Positions 1 to 7,944 of a stretch of 64,000 nt of DNA are shown piece after piece. The DNA is from DATHBD01 sp035296325. GTDB lineage: Bacteria; Actinomycetota; Actinomycetes; Mycobacteriales; Micromonosporaceae. A program made the position numbers and the translations under genes. How positions within the stretch are numbered: position 1 is the first letter of the stretch; each line of letters begins with the position of its first letter. Below the pieces are notes generated by a model, which searched no databases, was not told the DNA's origin, and worked only from the letters and a program-made list of their open reading frames with translations. The stretch covers positions 62,001 through 126,000 of the forward strand of contig DATHBD010000016.1 in the NCBI GenBank assembly GCA_035296325.1, read 5' to 3'.

Positions 1-3
1 AGT

Positions 4-396
4 ATGCGTCACATGATACCGGCCGACCAGGATTCATCCGCGGGCAGCGATCGGCAGACCCAGCTTCTGCGTGGCGCACTCGACATGTGCCTGCTCGCCC
101 TGCTGTCCGATGACGCCGCTCACGGCTACGAGCTCGTGCGCAGGGTAGCGGCCGCCGGGTTCGATGGCGTCGGCTACGGCACCGTCTACCCACTGCTGAC
201 CCGCATGCGCCGGCTCGGCTTGGTCGCTGATGAACTGCAAGCCAGCCCGACCGGCCCGCCCCGCAAGGTGTATGCCCTCACCGAAGCCGGTCACGCCCGC
301 CTGCACGCCTGGCGGCGGCAGTGGGTCCACTTCGTCGGGCTCGTCGATACCACGCTCGCCAACTCCGCCACCGACCTTCCGAGGAGTAGTTCATGA
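4..396 (+). CDS. PadR family transcriptional regulator
   Basis: A short (130 aa) PadR-type DNA-binding protein. A helix carrying AHGYELVRRV (about residues 39-48) leads into the recognition helix around YGTVYPLLTRMRRLGLV, followed by a wing ending in KVYALTEAGHARL. The long C-terminal dimerisation region of larger PadR proteins is missing. Its stop overlaps the start of the next gene (ATGA), so the two are probably translationally coupled. PadR plus a HAAS-type membrane protein is a recurrent pair in which the regulator controls the operon. The ATG at 4 is the first one visible and the ATG at 13 is an alternative. The promoter lies outside the window, so a start further upstream cannot be excluded. 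Confidence 0.85.
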   Translation: MRHMIPADQDSSAGSDRQTQLLRGALDMCLLALLSDDAAHGYELVRRVAAAGFDGVGYGTVYPLLTRMRRLGLVADELQASPTGPPRKVYALTEAGHARLHAWRRQWVHFVGLVDTTLANSATDLPRSSS

Positions 397-1067
397 CCAC
401 CATCGACGAGACGATCGCCATCGCGGAGCAGGAGTGGCGGGAGTGCGGCATCGGGCTGCAGGAACGCATCGCGCTCGCCGCGGACCTGCGCGCCGACATG
501 GAATCGGCCGCGAATGAAGGCATCACCCCAGACGTGCTCATCGGGTCCGACCTGCGTGACTTCGCCCGCCGCCTGGCCGACGAGGCAGGCGCGCAAGGCA
601 CCGCGTACGCGTACGGACGAGTGGTCCGCGTCGCCCTGACCGGCATCGTGGCCGGCACCGTGACCGGATTCTTCATCATTACCGAGGGCGTGCACCCGCT
701 GCTGGTATCGCTGTTCGACCTGCCCCGACCGAACCGGGTGCCGCTGTGGCTCGCCGCCGCCGTCTATCTCGGCGCCAACACCGTGTTCAGCGTCACCGGC
801 GCCGCCCTCGCGCTCAGACTCCGCCTCCCGGCCCTGCCCGGCATCCGGCAGACCGTCCACGCCATGATGCTGCTGCTGCCGGTCGCGGGCATATTGGTGA
901 CGCCGATAGTCATGGGCTTCGGCTGGCTGATGGACTACAGCTTGCATCCGCTGGTCGTGGGCACCGAAATCGGGCTCGTCATAGCCGCAGCCGTCAGCGC
1001 GGTCGCCCTCGCCCGTTGGTGGTCGCTGCGCAAACCGGTCCCGCAAGCGTGTCCGGTTGCCGCCTGA
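393..1067 (+). CDS. HAAS-domain-like integral membrane protein
   Basis: A 224 aa protein. Its first 70 residues form an acidic helical segment typical of HAAS/DUF1700-like proteins that sit beside PadR genes. About four hydrophobic segments follow: VALTGIVAGTVTGFFII, LWLAAAVYLGANTVFSV, a segment starting MMLLLPVAGILV, and a C-terminal one with GLVIAAAVSAVALA. It overlaps the PadR stop by four bases. The function of such proteins is not established; a membrane sensing or anti-regulator role is inferred only from the pairing. Its last 133 bases overlap the 3' end of the convergent GlxA-like gene. Confidence 0.75.
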   Translation: MTTIDETIAIAEQEWRECGIGLQERIALAADLRADMESAANEGITPDVLIGSDLRDFARRLADEAGAQGTAYAYGRVVRVALTGIVAGTVTGFFIITEGVHPLLVSLFDLPRPNRVPLWLAAAVYLGANTVFSVTGAALALRLRLPALPGIRQTVHAMMLLLPVAGILVTPIVMGFGWLMDYSLHPLVVGTEIGLVIAAAVSAVALARWWSLRKPVPQACPVAA

Positions 1068-2110
1068 GCAGCGTCGCGCCCGTTTTGGTCTACTGGCGCG
1101 CCGGTCACCGCCTCAGCGTCCCTCTGAACTCCGGCGCCGTTCGCCGCCGCCGACATCGTGCTGCGAAACGTCTGCCGGTAGGCCGTCGGCGAGACCCCGA
1201 TCGCACCGGTCAGGTGCTGACGAAGCGAGGCTGCGGTGCCGAAGCCAGCCTCGGCGGCGACCCGGTCTATCGGTAGGTCGGTTGTCTCCAGCAGGTGTCG
1301 GGCCTGTTCGATCCGCTGCCGCGCCAGCCATTGTCCGGGCGTCATCCCGACCTCGGCGCGGAAGCGGCGTGAAAACGTGCGTACGCTCATCCGTGCCTGC
1401 CGGGCCAACTCGGCGAGGGTGATCGGCCGATACAACTGGCCGAGCGCCCACTGCCGTGTCTCTGACGTGGTTGCGGTTGTCGACTCGGGCACCGGACGGT
1501 CGATGAACTGTGCTTGACCGCCTTCGCGCCATGGCGGCACGACGCACAGCCGGGCTACCCGATTGGCGACGGCGCTACCGTGGTCGCGGCGCACGAGGTG
1601 CAGGCACACATCGATACCTGAGGCGACGCCAGCCGCGGTGAGCACCTGACCGTCATCGGTGTAGAGCACGTCCGCATCGACCTTCAGCTTGGGGAATGTG
1701 CGTTGGAGGTGGTCGGCGTTGTTCCAGTGCGTCGTGGCCGTCCGTCCGTCGAGTAGCCCGGCGGCGGCCAGCACGTACGAGGCCGTGCAGATGGAGACGA
1801 TTCGGGCGGTCGGCCGCAGCCGACGCAGTGCCGCCGCAACCGGCTCGGGTAGCCAGTCCTGGCTGCCGGTGGGCTCGCAGATGAAGGGCGGCAGCACGAG
1901 CGTTTCGGCCGCGTCGATTGCCTCGGCACCGTGCTGGACTGCGACGGCGAAGTCAGCGCTCGTTGCGACCGGTTCGCCGTCAACACTGCAGGTGACGACC
2001 TCGTAGAGCGGCTCGCCGTCGGGCCCGGCGGCCGTGCCGAAGATACGGACGGGAATGCTCAGCTCGAACGGATACACACCGTCGAGCGCCAGGACGACCA
2101 CGCGATGCAT
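935..2110 (-). CDS. GlxA-type transcriptional regulator (DJ-1/PfpI domain plus AraC HTH)
   Basis: A 391 aa regulator of the GlxA/FtrA type. Residues 1-180 form a DJ-1/PfpI-like domain (begins MHRVVVLALDGVYPFELSIP; elbow SICTASYVLAAAGLLDG; then TTHW). Residues about 215-310 carry two AraC helix-turn-helix motifs (LAELARQARMSVRTFSRRF and IDRVAAEAGFGTAASLRQHL). The start at 2110 is preceded by AAGGAT and gives the normal N terminus; a longer reading to 2350 would run into the divergent gene. The C terminus carries about 70 extra residues of low-complexity sequence beyond the usual end, producing the tail-to-tail overlap with the HAAS gene. The divergent oxidoreductase 100 bp away is the likely target. 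The ligand is unknown. Confidence 0.85.
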   Translation of the reverse strand: MHRVVVLALDGVYPFELSIPVRIFGTAAGPDGEPLYEVVTCSVDGEPVATSADFAVAVQHGAEAIDAAETLVLPPFICEPTGSQDWLPEPVAAALRRLRPTARIVSICTASYVLAAAGLLDGRTATTHWNNADHLQRTFPKLKVDADVLYTDDGQVLTAAGVASGIDVCLHLVRRDHGSAVANRVARLCVVPPWREGGQAQFIDRPVPESTTATTSETRQWALGQLYRPITLAELARQARMSVRTFSRRFRAEVGMTPGQWLARQRIEQARHLLETTDLPIDRVAAEAGFGTAASLRQHLTGAIGVSPTAYRQTFRSTMSAAANGAGVQRDAEAVTGAPVDQNGRDAAQAATGHACGTGLRSDHQRARATALTAAAMTSPISVPTTSGCKL

Positions 2111-2212
2111 GGCCAGATCCTTGCATAGGTTGGCGATGTGGCCACTCGAAATCGCATGCGACGCTCGGACAGGGTGGAGCTCACACATCGAAGACGAGCA
2201 GAGAGGCATGCG
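2111..2212. promoter_or_regulatory. Divergent promoter region with a TCGCATGCGA palindrome
   Basis: A 102 bp gap between the GlxA-like regulator and the oxidoreductase. A perfect 10 bp palindrome, TCGCATGCGA, occupies 2152-2161, close to the centre, and could be an operator half. No convincing -35/-10 pair was picked out. Confidence 0.35.
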
Positions 2213-3139
2213 ATGCGGGCAATCGAACAGGACCGGTTGGGCGGCCCCGAAGTCCTCAAATTGGTGGAGGTCGACCGTCCCGAGCCGGGTCCGGCGGAGG
2301 TACTCGTCCGGGTACACGCGGCCGGCGTCAATCCGACCGACTACTGGCACCGCGGGACCGGCGGCCTGCTCGGCCGGCCGGTGCGGCTGGGCTGGGATCT
2401 GTCCGGTGTCATCGAGGCCGTCGGTGTCGGCGCCGCGTTGTTCCGACCCGGTGATGAGGTCTTCGGAATGCCACGGCTACCCCAGGCAGCCGGCACCTAC
2501 GCCGAGTACGTCACAGCACCGTCGCGTCACGTCGCCCGCAAACCCGCCGGACTTTCCCATGTCGAGGCGGCCGGCCTGGGCCTAGCCGGGCTCACCGCGT
2601 GGCAGGCTCTCGTTGACGTCGCCAACGTCCGGTCCGGCCAGCGCGTACTGGTTCACGCGGCTGCGGGCGGCGTCGGACATCTCGCCGTGCAGATCGCCAA
2701 GGCGCGCGGGGCACACGTCATCGGCACCGCCAGGGTCGCCAAGCACGAGTTCGTCCGCGGGTTGGGTGCCGACGAAGTCATCGACTACACCACAACGGAT
2801 TTCGCCGAGCGCCTTCACGACCTCGACGTGGTTATCGACTCGATCGGCGGCGAGTACGGTCCGCGCTCGCTACGGACCTTGCGCCCGGGCGGGATCCTGG
2901 TTGCCCTCGCCTCGCCGGCCGAGACGTACCTGGAGCAGCAGGCGATCCGGCAGGGCAGGCGTGCCAGATTCATGATCGTCGAGCCGGACAGCGGTGGGCT
3001 TGCATCACTATCCGGCCTGGTCGGCAGCGGGAAGCTCCGCGTCGAGGTGGACACGGTGCTCCCCCTCGGCCAGGTCGCCAAGGCCCACGAGATCGGTCAA
3101 TCCGGCCGGGCCAAAGGAAAAATCATCCTGACGGTCTGA
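2213..3139 (+). CDS. NADP-dependent quinone oxidoreductase-like protein (zinc-independent MDR)
   Basis: A 308 aa medium-chain dehydrogenase/reductase of the zinc-independent quinone oxidoreductase branch. The GroES-like N-terminal half contains GVNPTDYWHRG and GWDLSGVIEAVG. The Rossmann half has the nucleotide loop AAAGGVGHLAVQIAKARGA, and later LGADEVIDYTTTDF. The catalytic zinc cysteines of alcohol dehydrogenases are absent. The start at 2213 (ATGCGGGC) has a GAGAGG ribosome site six bases upstream; the in-frame extension back to 2138 would enter the divergent promoter. It is divergent from the GlxA-like regulator, a common pairing, so the enzyme is probably induced by a reactive carbonyl or quinone. 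Confidence 0.88.
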   Translation: MRAIEQDRLGGPEVLKLVEVDRPEPGPAEVLVRVHAAGVNPTDYWHRGTGGLLGRPVRLGWDLSGVIEAVGVGAALFRPGDEVFGMPRLPQAAGTYAEYVTAPSRHVARKPAGLSHVEAAGLGLAGLTAWQALVDVANVRSGQRVLVHAAAGGVGHLAVQIAKARGAHVIGTARVAKHEFVRGLGADEVIDYTTTDFAERLHDLDVVIDSIGGEYGPRSLRTLRPGGILVALASPAETYLEQQAIRQGRRARFMIVEPDSGGLASLSGLVGSGKLRVEVDTVLPLGQVAKAHEIGQSGRAKGKIILTV

Positions 3140-3293
3140 CGTCCTGCTCAGGGTGACATCCGACTGGTACCGAGCGCCGCGGTACTGTCGCCCGGCGCCG
3201 TCCACCACGCGTCCGCGCTCACCTCGCCGCGGATACCGACGGAACCGGCCAGACGAGCATCGACAGGCGCCGGGGCTGAGTGTCTTCGGCCAG

Positions 3294-3326
3294 GCCACCA
3301 CCCGAGCCAGTCGGTCGGGTGGTGGC
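3294..3326. terminator. Bidirectional hairpin terminator
   Basis: A perfect 12 bp inverted repeat, GCCACCACCCGA (3294-3305) and TCGGGTGGTGGC (3315-3326), with a 9 nt loop. It lies between the convergent oxidoreductase (stop 3139) and SdrD-B protein (stop 3353) genes. No U-tract is present, as is common in high-GC actinomycetes. Confidence 0.7.
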
Positions 3327-3352
3327 GCGAGGGTGCTGCGGCTCGAGCGTCA

Positions 3353-4919
3353 TTACGGTTCCCGCTTCACGACTCCGGCGTCCAAGACCACGGTCCCGCC
3401 AGCATCAACCGTAACGTTGCTGGTCATTGCGACCTGCTGCGGGGCGGCCGGGTTGTCGATGTAGCCGGCGAAGTCGGAGTCCTTCGCCCGGTCCTCGCCG
3501 GCCGACGCCGTCGTGAACAACCAGACCACCGTGCTGGCGACCGCCCGATACTCACCCGCGGGCAGGTCGACGATCGAGTAGGCACCATCGTGGCCGGTGG
3601 TGACCTTGGCGTAGAAGAGCCCCGGCCGACCGTCGATGATCTGCTGATAACCGATCGTCACGTACGCCGCGCCCGGCTCACCCGCGTCCTGGATGCCGTT
3701 GCGGTTCAGGTCACTCCAGACACGACCCTGGATCGTGCCACCCCCACCCGGTCGCTTCATGACGCCGGCGTCCAGGACCACGGTGCCGCCAGCTTCGACC
3801 GTAACGTTGCTCGTCTCGGCCCACTGCTGCACGCCAGGGGCCGGGTTGTCGATGTAGCCGGCGAAGTCGGAGTCCCGCGCCCGGTCCTCGCCGGCCGACG
3901 CCGTCGTGAACAACCAGTCCACAGTATTCGCGACCGCCCGGTATTCACCCGCGGGCAGGTCGACGATCGAGTAGGAACCATCGTTGCCGGTCGTCGCCTT
4001 GGCGTAGAAGAGTTCCGGCCGATCGTCGATGATCTGCTGATAACCGACCGTCACGCCCGCCGCGCCGGGCTCACCCGCGTCCTGGATGCCGTTGCGGTTC
4101 AGGTCATTCCAGACGCGTCCCGTGATCGTGCCACCCCCACCCGGTCGCTTCATGACGCCGGCGTCCAGGACCACGGTGCCGCCAGCTTCGACCGTAACGT
4201 TGCTCGTCTCGGCCCACTGCTGCACGTCGGGGGCCGGGTTGTCGATGTAGCCGGCGAAGTCGGAGTCCCGCGCCCGGTCCTCGCCGGCCGATGCCGTCGT
4301 GAACAACCAGTCCACAGTATTCGCGACCGCCCGGTATTCACCCGCGGGCAGGTTGACGATCGCATAGACACCATCGTTGCCGGTGGTCGCCTTGGCGTAG
4401 AAGAGTTCCGGCCGACCGTCGATGATCTGCTGATAACCGACCGTGACGCCCGCCGCGCCGGGCTCACCCGCGTCCTGGACGCCGTTGCGGTTCAGGTCAT
4501 TCCAGACTCGGCCCTGGATCGTGCCAAGCGAGCCCGGCCCTTTCATGACGCCAGCGTCCAGGACCACGGTGCCGCCAGCTTCGACCGTGACGTTGCTGGT
4601 CATCGCCCACTGCTGGACGCCGGGGGTCGTGTTGTGGATGTAGTCGACGAAGTCGGAGTCCTTCGCCCGGTCCTCGCCGGTCGACGCCGTCGTGAACACC
4701 CAGCCGTCCGCCGTGCTCGCGACCGCCCGGTATTCACCCGGGGTGAGGTCAGCGATCGCGTAGACACCATCGTTGCCGGTGGTCGCCTTGGCATAGTAGA
4801 ACCCCGGCCGACCGTCGATGATCTGCTGATAACCGACCGTCACGCCCGCCGCACCGGGCTCACCCGCGTCCTGGATGCCGTTGCGGTTCAGGTCATCCCA
4901 GACGAAGCCCTGGATCGTG
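3353..4919 (-). repeat. Four tandem ~393-bp coding repeats
   Basis: The motif gatcgtgcca recurs at 3731, 4124 and 4517 and, with one change, at 4913, giving a period of 393, 393 and 396 bp. Units 2 and 3 are close to identical at DNA level over most of their length, which suggests recent duplication or gene conversion. Each unit encodes one SdrD B-like domain. Confidence 0.85.
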
Positions 4920-5059
4920 CCGGTGCCCGCGGCGGCAGCGGTGCCGGCCGTGGGCGTGGCCAGGGCCGGCGCGGCGAATGCCACCGCCACCGCCGGTCCT
5001 ACTACGGCGAGCGCGGCGGCGCGAAGCGCCAGCGCGGTGCCATGGCGGAATGTGCTCAT
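3353..5059 (-). CDS. Secreted protein with four SdrD B-like repeats
   Basis: A 568 aa exported protein. A signal peptide (hydrophobic stretch in residues about 8-33, cleavage near ALA-TPTAG) is followed by four tandem ~131-residue units. Each begins with GTIQGxVWxDLNRNG and QDAGEPGAAGVTVGYQQI, and ends with NVTVEAGGTVVLDAGVMK. The D-x-N-x-N-G-x-x-D-x-x-E loop in every unit matches the calcium-binding loop of SdrD B/Cna B-like beta domains. There is no LPXTG sorting signal or C-terminal membrane anchor, so it is probably released or held by the cell wall non-covalently. The IS5 element ends 91 bp upstream of its start and may have replaced its native promoter region. Confidence 0.82.
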   Translation of the reverse strand: MSTFRHGTALALRAAALAVVGPAVAVAFAAPALATPTAGTAAAAGTGTIQGFVWDDLNRNGIQDAGEPGAAGVTVGYQQIIDGRPGFYYAKATTGNDGVYAIADLTPGEYRAVASTADGWVFTTASTGEDRAKDSDFVDYIHNTTPGVQQWAMTSNVTVEAGGTVVLDAGVMKGPGSLGTIQGRVWNDLNRNGVQDAGEPGAAGVTVGYQQIIDGRPELFYAKATTGNDGVYAIVNLPAGEYRAVANTVDWLFTTASAGEDRARDSDFAGYIDNPAPDVQQWAETSNVTVEAGGTVVLDAGVMKRPGGGGTITGRVWNDLNRNGIQDAGEPGAAGVTVGYQQIIDDRPELFYAKATTGNDGSYSIVDLPAGEYRAVANTVDWLFTTASAGEDRARDSDFAGYIDNPAPGVQQWAETSNVTVEAGGTVVLDAGVMKRPGGGGTIQGRVWSDLNRNGIQDAGEPGAAYVTIGYQQIIDGRPGLFYAKVTTGHDGAYSIVDLPAGEYRAVASTVVWLFTTASAGEDRAKDSDFAGYIDNPAAPQQVAMTSNVTVDAGGTVVLDAGVVKREP

Positions 5060-5150
5060 GCGAACTCTCCTCCGGATACCCCGTGTATTTCAGGGAGGGC
5101 GTGATCAGGTCCCCGTGATGATCGCGTTACGGGACTCCGCCGAAGTCTAA

Positions 5151-6191
5151 CGACCTTGTGCGCAGTAGTTGATGGTGCGTGATCTGGGCGTTTTACCAGG
5201 TGAGGCGTGCGGACTTGTCGGAGACGAGGCCGGCGATGGCGTTGATGGTCTCGGGTAGCAGTTCCCGGCGGCCGGTGAAGCGTTGCAGGACGCGCCACCA
5301 TTTCAGTTCGGCGATGGTGTGTTCGACCGCGATCCGTTGTGAGGACTGGTGTTTGCGGTTGTGTTCCCACTCGGTCTGCCGCTGCGGCGGCGCTGCTGGG
5401 CGTAGTTTCAACGGCGGCGCGCAGACCTGGCCGTGGTGGTCTCTGGCGAGTCCTTGATAGCCGGCGTCGACCAGGAGCTTCACGTCTGGGTAGGCGTCGA
5501 GGAGTGCGGCTATGCCTTCGACCCGGGCGGTGGTGATGTCGTGCATACGCCCGGGGCGGGTCGCGCCGCACCAGAGGGTGGCCCCGTGGTGGTCGGCGGC
5601 GATGGTGGTCTTGATGGTGTTCTGTTTGAGTTTGCCGGAGACGAATGCTTTGCGGCCGGGGCGTCCTTGCCGTGGTCGGCGTACCCGGATCTCGGTGGCG
5701 TCCACGCGCAGGGTGACGCCTTCGGCGGCGGCGTAGGCGAAGACGTCGGCGACGGTGTGCAGTCGTGCCCCGGCTGGGGTGGCGAAGCCGCGGCGGGCGA
5801 GCAGCGGGCGGATCTGGGTGACGGCGCGGGTCGCGGTGCTCCGGTCGACGTCGTAGGCGACGGCGAGGGCGGCGTGCGGGATCGCAAGGCGGAGGTGGAC
5901 CAGGGTGATCACGACCCGGTCGGTGAAGGTGAGCCGTGGTCGGCGGCCGGCTCCTGCCTTGCGGACACGCTCGCGGGTACGGCGGGCGTGCAACTGGTCC
6001 TCCCGGGCCGCTGTCCAGCCAGGTTGGAGTTCGGTCAGGAGCAGGCCCAGGTGGTTGCGGCTGAGGCCAGTGAAGGCACAATGGGCGAAGGCCGCGCGGA
6101 TGGCGTTGATCGACACAATCAAAACATCTGCGCGGCCGTCCACGTCTCGGTCAAGCCGCCACGCCGGGTCCCTCTACTGTGCACAAGGTCG
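5151..6191 (-). mobile_element. Complete IS5-family insertion sequence (1041 bp)
   Basis: Both ends can be read. The left end CGACCTTGTGCGCAGTAG (5151-5168) is matched by the reverse complement of 6174-6191, with one mismatch in 18. The flanks carry the same trinucleotide, taa, at 5148-5150 and 6192-6194. That is the TNA-type target duplication seen in some IS5-family groups. One intact transposase gene fills the element. The element separates the subtilase gene from the SdrD-B gene. Confidence 0.88.
5193..6143 (-). CDS. IS5-family transposase (HTH_Tnp_4/DDE_Tnp_4 type)
   Basis: A 316 aa DDE transposase. The N-terminal helix-turn-helix region is around LTFTDRVVITLVHLRLAIPH and DVDRSTATRAVTQIRPLL. 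The catalytic domain starts with the first Asp in RVDATEIRVRRP; the second lies in KLLVDAGYQGL, and the Glu region is AVEHTIAELKWWRVLQRF. There is no internal stop or frameshift, so it may be active. The start at 6143 lies 31 bp inside the right inverted repeat; an internal start is possible. Confidence 0.88.
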   Translation of the reverse strand: MDGRADVLIVSINAIRAAFAHCAFTGLSRNHLGLLLTELQPGWTAAREDQLHARRTRERVRKAGAGRRPRLTFTDRVVITLVHLRLAIPHAALAVAYDVDRSTATRAVTQIRPLLARRGFATPAGARLHTVADVFAYAAAEGVTLRVDATEIRVRRPRQGRPGRKAFVSGKLKQNTIKTTIAADHHGATLWCGATRPGRMHDITTARVEGIAALLDAYPDVKLLVDAGYQGLARDHHGQVCAPPLKLRPAAPPQRQTEWEHNRKHQSSQRIAVEHTIAELKWWRVLQRFTGRRELLPETINAIAGLVSDKSARLTW

Positions 6192-6336
6192 TAAGGCTGG
6201 CCCCAACGTTCGTACAGGCCTCAGAGTGTCGGTCATGCAACACATCGCTGCGCCGCAAAGCTACGACGGCACGCGCGATATCGTCCACGAACGTTACGTC
6301 ATACCCCATACGAGAGCAGTCTCGTGGTGGGGCAAT
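6192..6336. other. Intergenic remnant between the IS and the subtilase terminator
   Basis: About 145 bp that would have adjoined 5060-5150 before the insertion. It probably contains the original upstream region of the SdrD-B gene. Short open frames cross it but none resembles a known protein. Confidence 0.4.
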
Positions 6337-6374
6337 GTCCGCCGCCGCGTGTACCAGGGTGCGCGGCGGCGGAC
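6337..6374 (-). terminator. Hairpin terminator after the subtilase gene
   Basis: A perfect 13 bp inverted repeat, GTCCGCCGCCGCG (6337-6349) and CGCGGCGGCGGAC (6362-6374), with a 12 nt loop. It starts 12 bases past the subtilase stop. Confidence 0.72.
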
Positions 6375-6386
6375 CAACACACCCCG

Positions 6387-7634
6387 TCAACTCGGAGCGG
6401 CCGCGACAGGCTCCCCACCGATGTACAACAAAAGGTTCGGCGTGCCAGGTGTGACCCATCCCAGCACGTCTGGGGTAGCCTGCCCGACGATCTCGTTGCG
6501 CACCTGCTCGGGCGTCCATGTCGGCTGCGCGCTGAGGAGTATTGCGGCGGCACCGGCCACATGTGGAGCTGCCATCGAGGTCCCGCTTCGGGTCCACGAT
6601 TCGTCGTCGGTATTGATGCCGGCTGAGACGACGTAAAGGGCGGGTGCGAAGAGGTCGACGCACGGACCGTCGTTCGAACTCGGCCAAGCGATGTCGTCGT
6701 GCTGGGAGCCTGCCACAGTGATCGCGGCGGGGACTCGAGCGGGCGATTTCGCGCAGGCGTCACTGTGTAGGTTGCCGGCGGAAACGGCGTAGCTGATGCC
6801 AGTGTTGATGGATCTCGCTACGGCCACGTCCAGGATGCCATCGCCGTCGTAACCGGGCGGGAAACCCAGGCTGAGGTTCGCGACTGCCGGCTTGACCGCG
6901 TTGGCGGTGATCCAGTCTACGCCTGCGACAGTTTGGGCCAGGTCGCCGAACCCAATACAGTCGAACACCCGCACCGCGACCAGGGTCACCGCCTTCGCCA
7001 CGCCGAACGTGGACCCGCCAAGGGTGCCGGCAACATGGGTGCCGTGCCCGTTGCAGTCGTCGGCACTGCCGCCGTCGACCAGATCGATCCCGGTGACCGC
7101 ACGGCCGGCGAGATCGCGATGGGTGAAGCGAAAGCCGGAGTCGACGACGTACGCGTGCACGCCGGCACCACCGCTTGCCGGATAGGAGTAGGAGCGGTCC
7201 AGTGGCAGCGTGCGCTGGTCCACCCGGTCGAGGCCCCACGACTGGGGGTCGACCTGCGAGTCGGCGAGTCGCACGACGTGGTTCTGCTCCACGAACGCCA
7301 CCGCGGGGTCCGCGGCGATGCGGCGGGCCCGGGCGGCACTCGTCCGGACGGAGAAGCCCCGCAGCGCCGAGGTGTAGCGGTGCTCGACGGTCCCGCCGTA
7401 CCGACGAGCGACGGCGTCCGCAGTTCGATCCACCGCATCACGCGCCGCCACGGCATCCTTCAACACGACGACGTAGCTGTCCTGTATGGCGGTTGCGCCG
7501 CCGGCATTACGAACATCGGCTGACGCCGTGCCGGCAGCCGCCGGTGATCCCACCAGGCCGGCGGTGACGGTCATGGCGACGAACGCGACCGCAGGTATCC
7601 GATGTTTGCCCACGGTGAACCACGGGATCCGCAT
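6387..7634 (-). CDS. Secreted subtilisin-like serine protease (S8)
   Basis: A 415 aa preproprotease. A signal peptide (residues 1-39, ending in AGTASA) is followed by an inhibitor I9-type propeptide (DSYVVVLKDAVAARDAV to ALRGFSVRTSAARAR) and the S8 catalytic domain. The triad is visible: Asp in YVVDSGFRFTHRDL, His in CNGHGTHVAGTLGG, Ser in SGTSMAAPHVAGAAA. The spacing fits proteinase K-like actinobacterial subtilases. The protein ends shortly after the catalytic domain with no C-terminal accessory domain. A strong hairpin follows the stop. It lies in a group of exported proteins, consistent with a scavenging role. Confidence 0.93.
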   Translation of the reverse strand: MRIPWFTVGKHRIPAVAFVAMTVTAGLVGSPAAAGTASADVRNAGGATAIQDSYVVVLKDAVAARDAVDRTADAVARRYGGTVEHRYTSALRGFSVRTSAARARRIAADPAVAFVEQNHVVRLADSQVDPQSWGLDRVDQRTLPLDRSYSYPASGGAGVHAYVVDSGFRFTHRDLAGRAVTGIDLVDGGSADDCNGHGTHVAGTLGGSTFGVAKAVTLVAVRVFDCIGFGDLAQTVAGVDWITANAVKPAVANLSLGFPPGYDGDGILDVAVARSINTGISYAVSAGNLHSDACAKSPARVPAAITVAGSQHDDIAWPSSNDGPCVDLFAPALYVVSAGINTDDESWTRSGTSMAAPHVAGAAAILLSAQPTWTPEQVRNEIVGQATPDVLGWVTPGTPNLLLYIGGEPVAAAPS

Positions 7635-7944
7635 CCGGATCTCCCTTCGATCGGGTTTCGCCGCGGTCCCCCGGTGATCTGCAACTGAACCGCGATCGGG
7701 AAAAGGCTATGGGGACACCGGTGTTCTTCGCAGCCCCGCTTTGTGCGCCGTGACCGTGGTCGTCGACCCGTTGGATCGGATGAGTGTCCAGGTCGTCGGT
7801 GGTGTCATTACGCCAGTTGATGTCTCCGGACCCGCCGAGTCGCGCAGCTATGTGTCGATCCACACACTGTCCGATGTGAACCGACGTCTTGCCGCCGGAC
7901 ACTGTGATCTTGTATGCGCCCCAGCGATGCGCAGCGCTATACGG
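7635..7944. other. 310-bp intergenic region
   Basis: Lies between the subtilase start and the stop of the next leftward gene. It should hold the subtilase promoter. I see no credible gene or strong hairpin. Confidence 0.4.

Noticed and set aside
3590..5104. A 504-codon open frame antisense to the SdrD-B gene
   Set aside because: It is open only because the four repeats keep the complementary frame free of stops. It is low-complexity and repeats with the same period. The sense product has a signal peptide and a known domain.
6151..6687. A 178-codon minus-strand frame covering the right end of the IS and the subtilase 3' end
   Set aside because: It crosses the IS boundary and the subtilase coding sequence in another frame, so it cannot be an old conserved gene.
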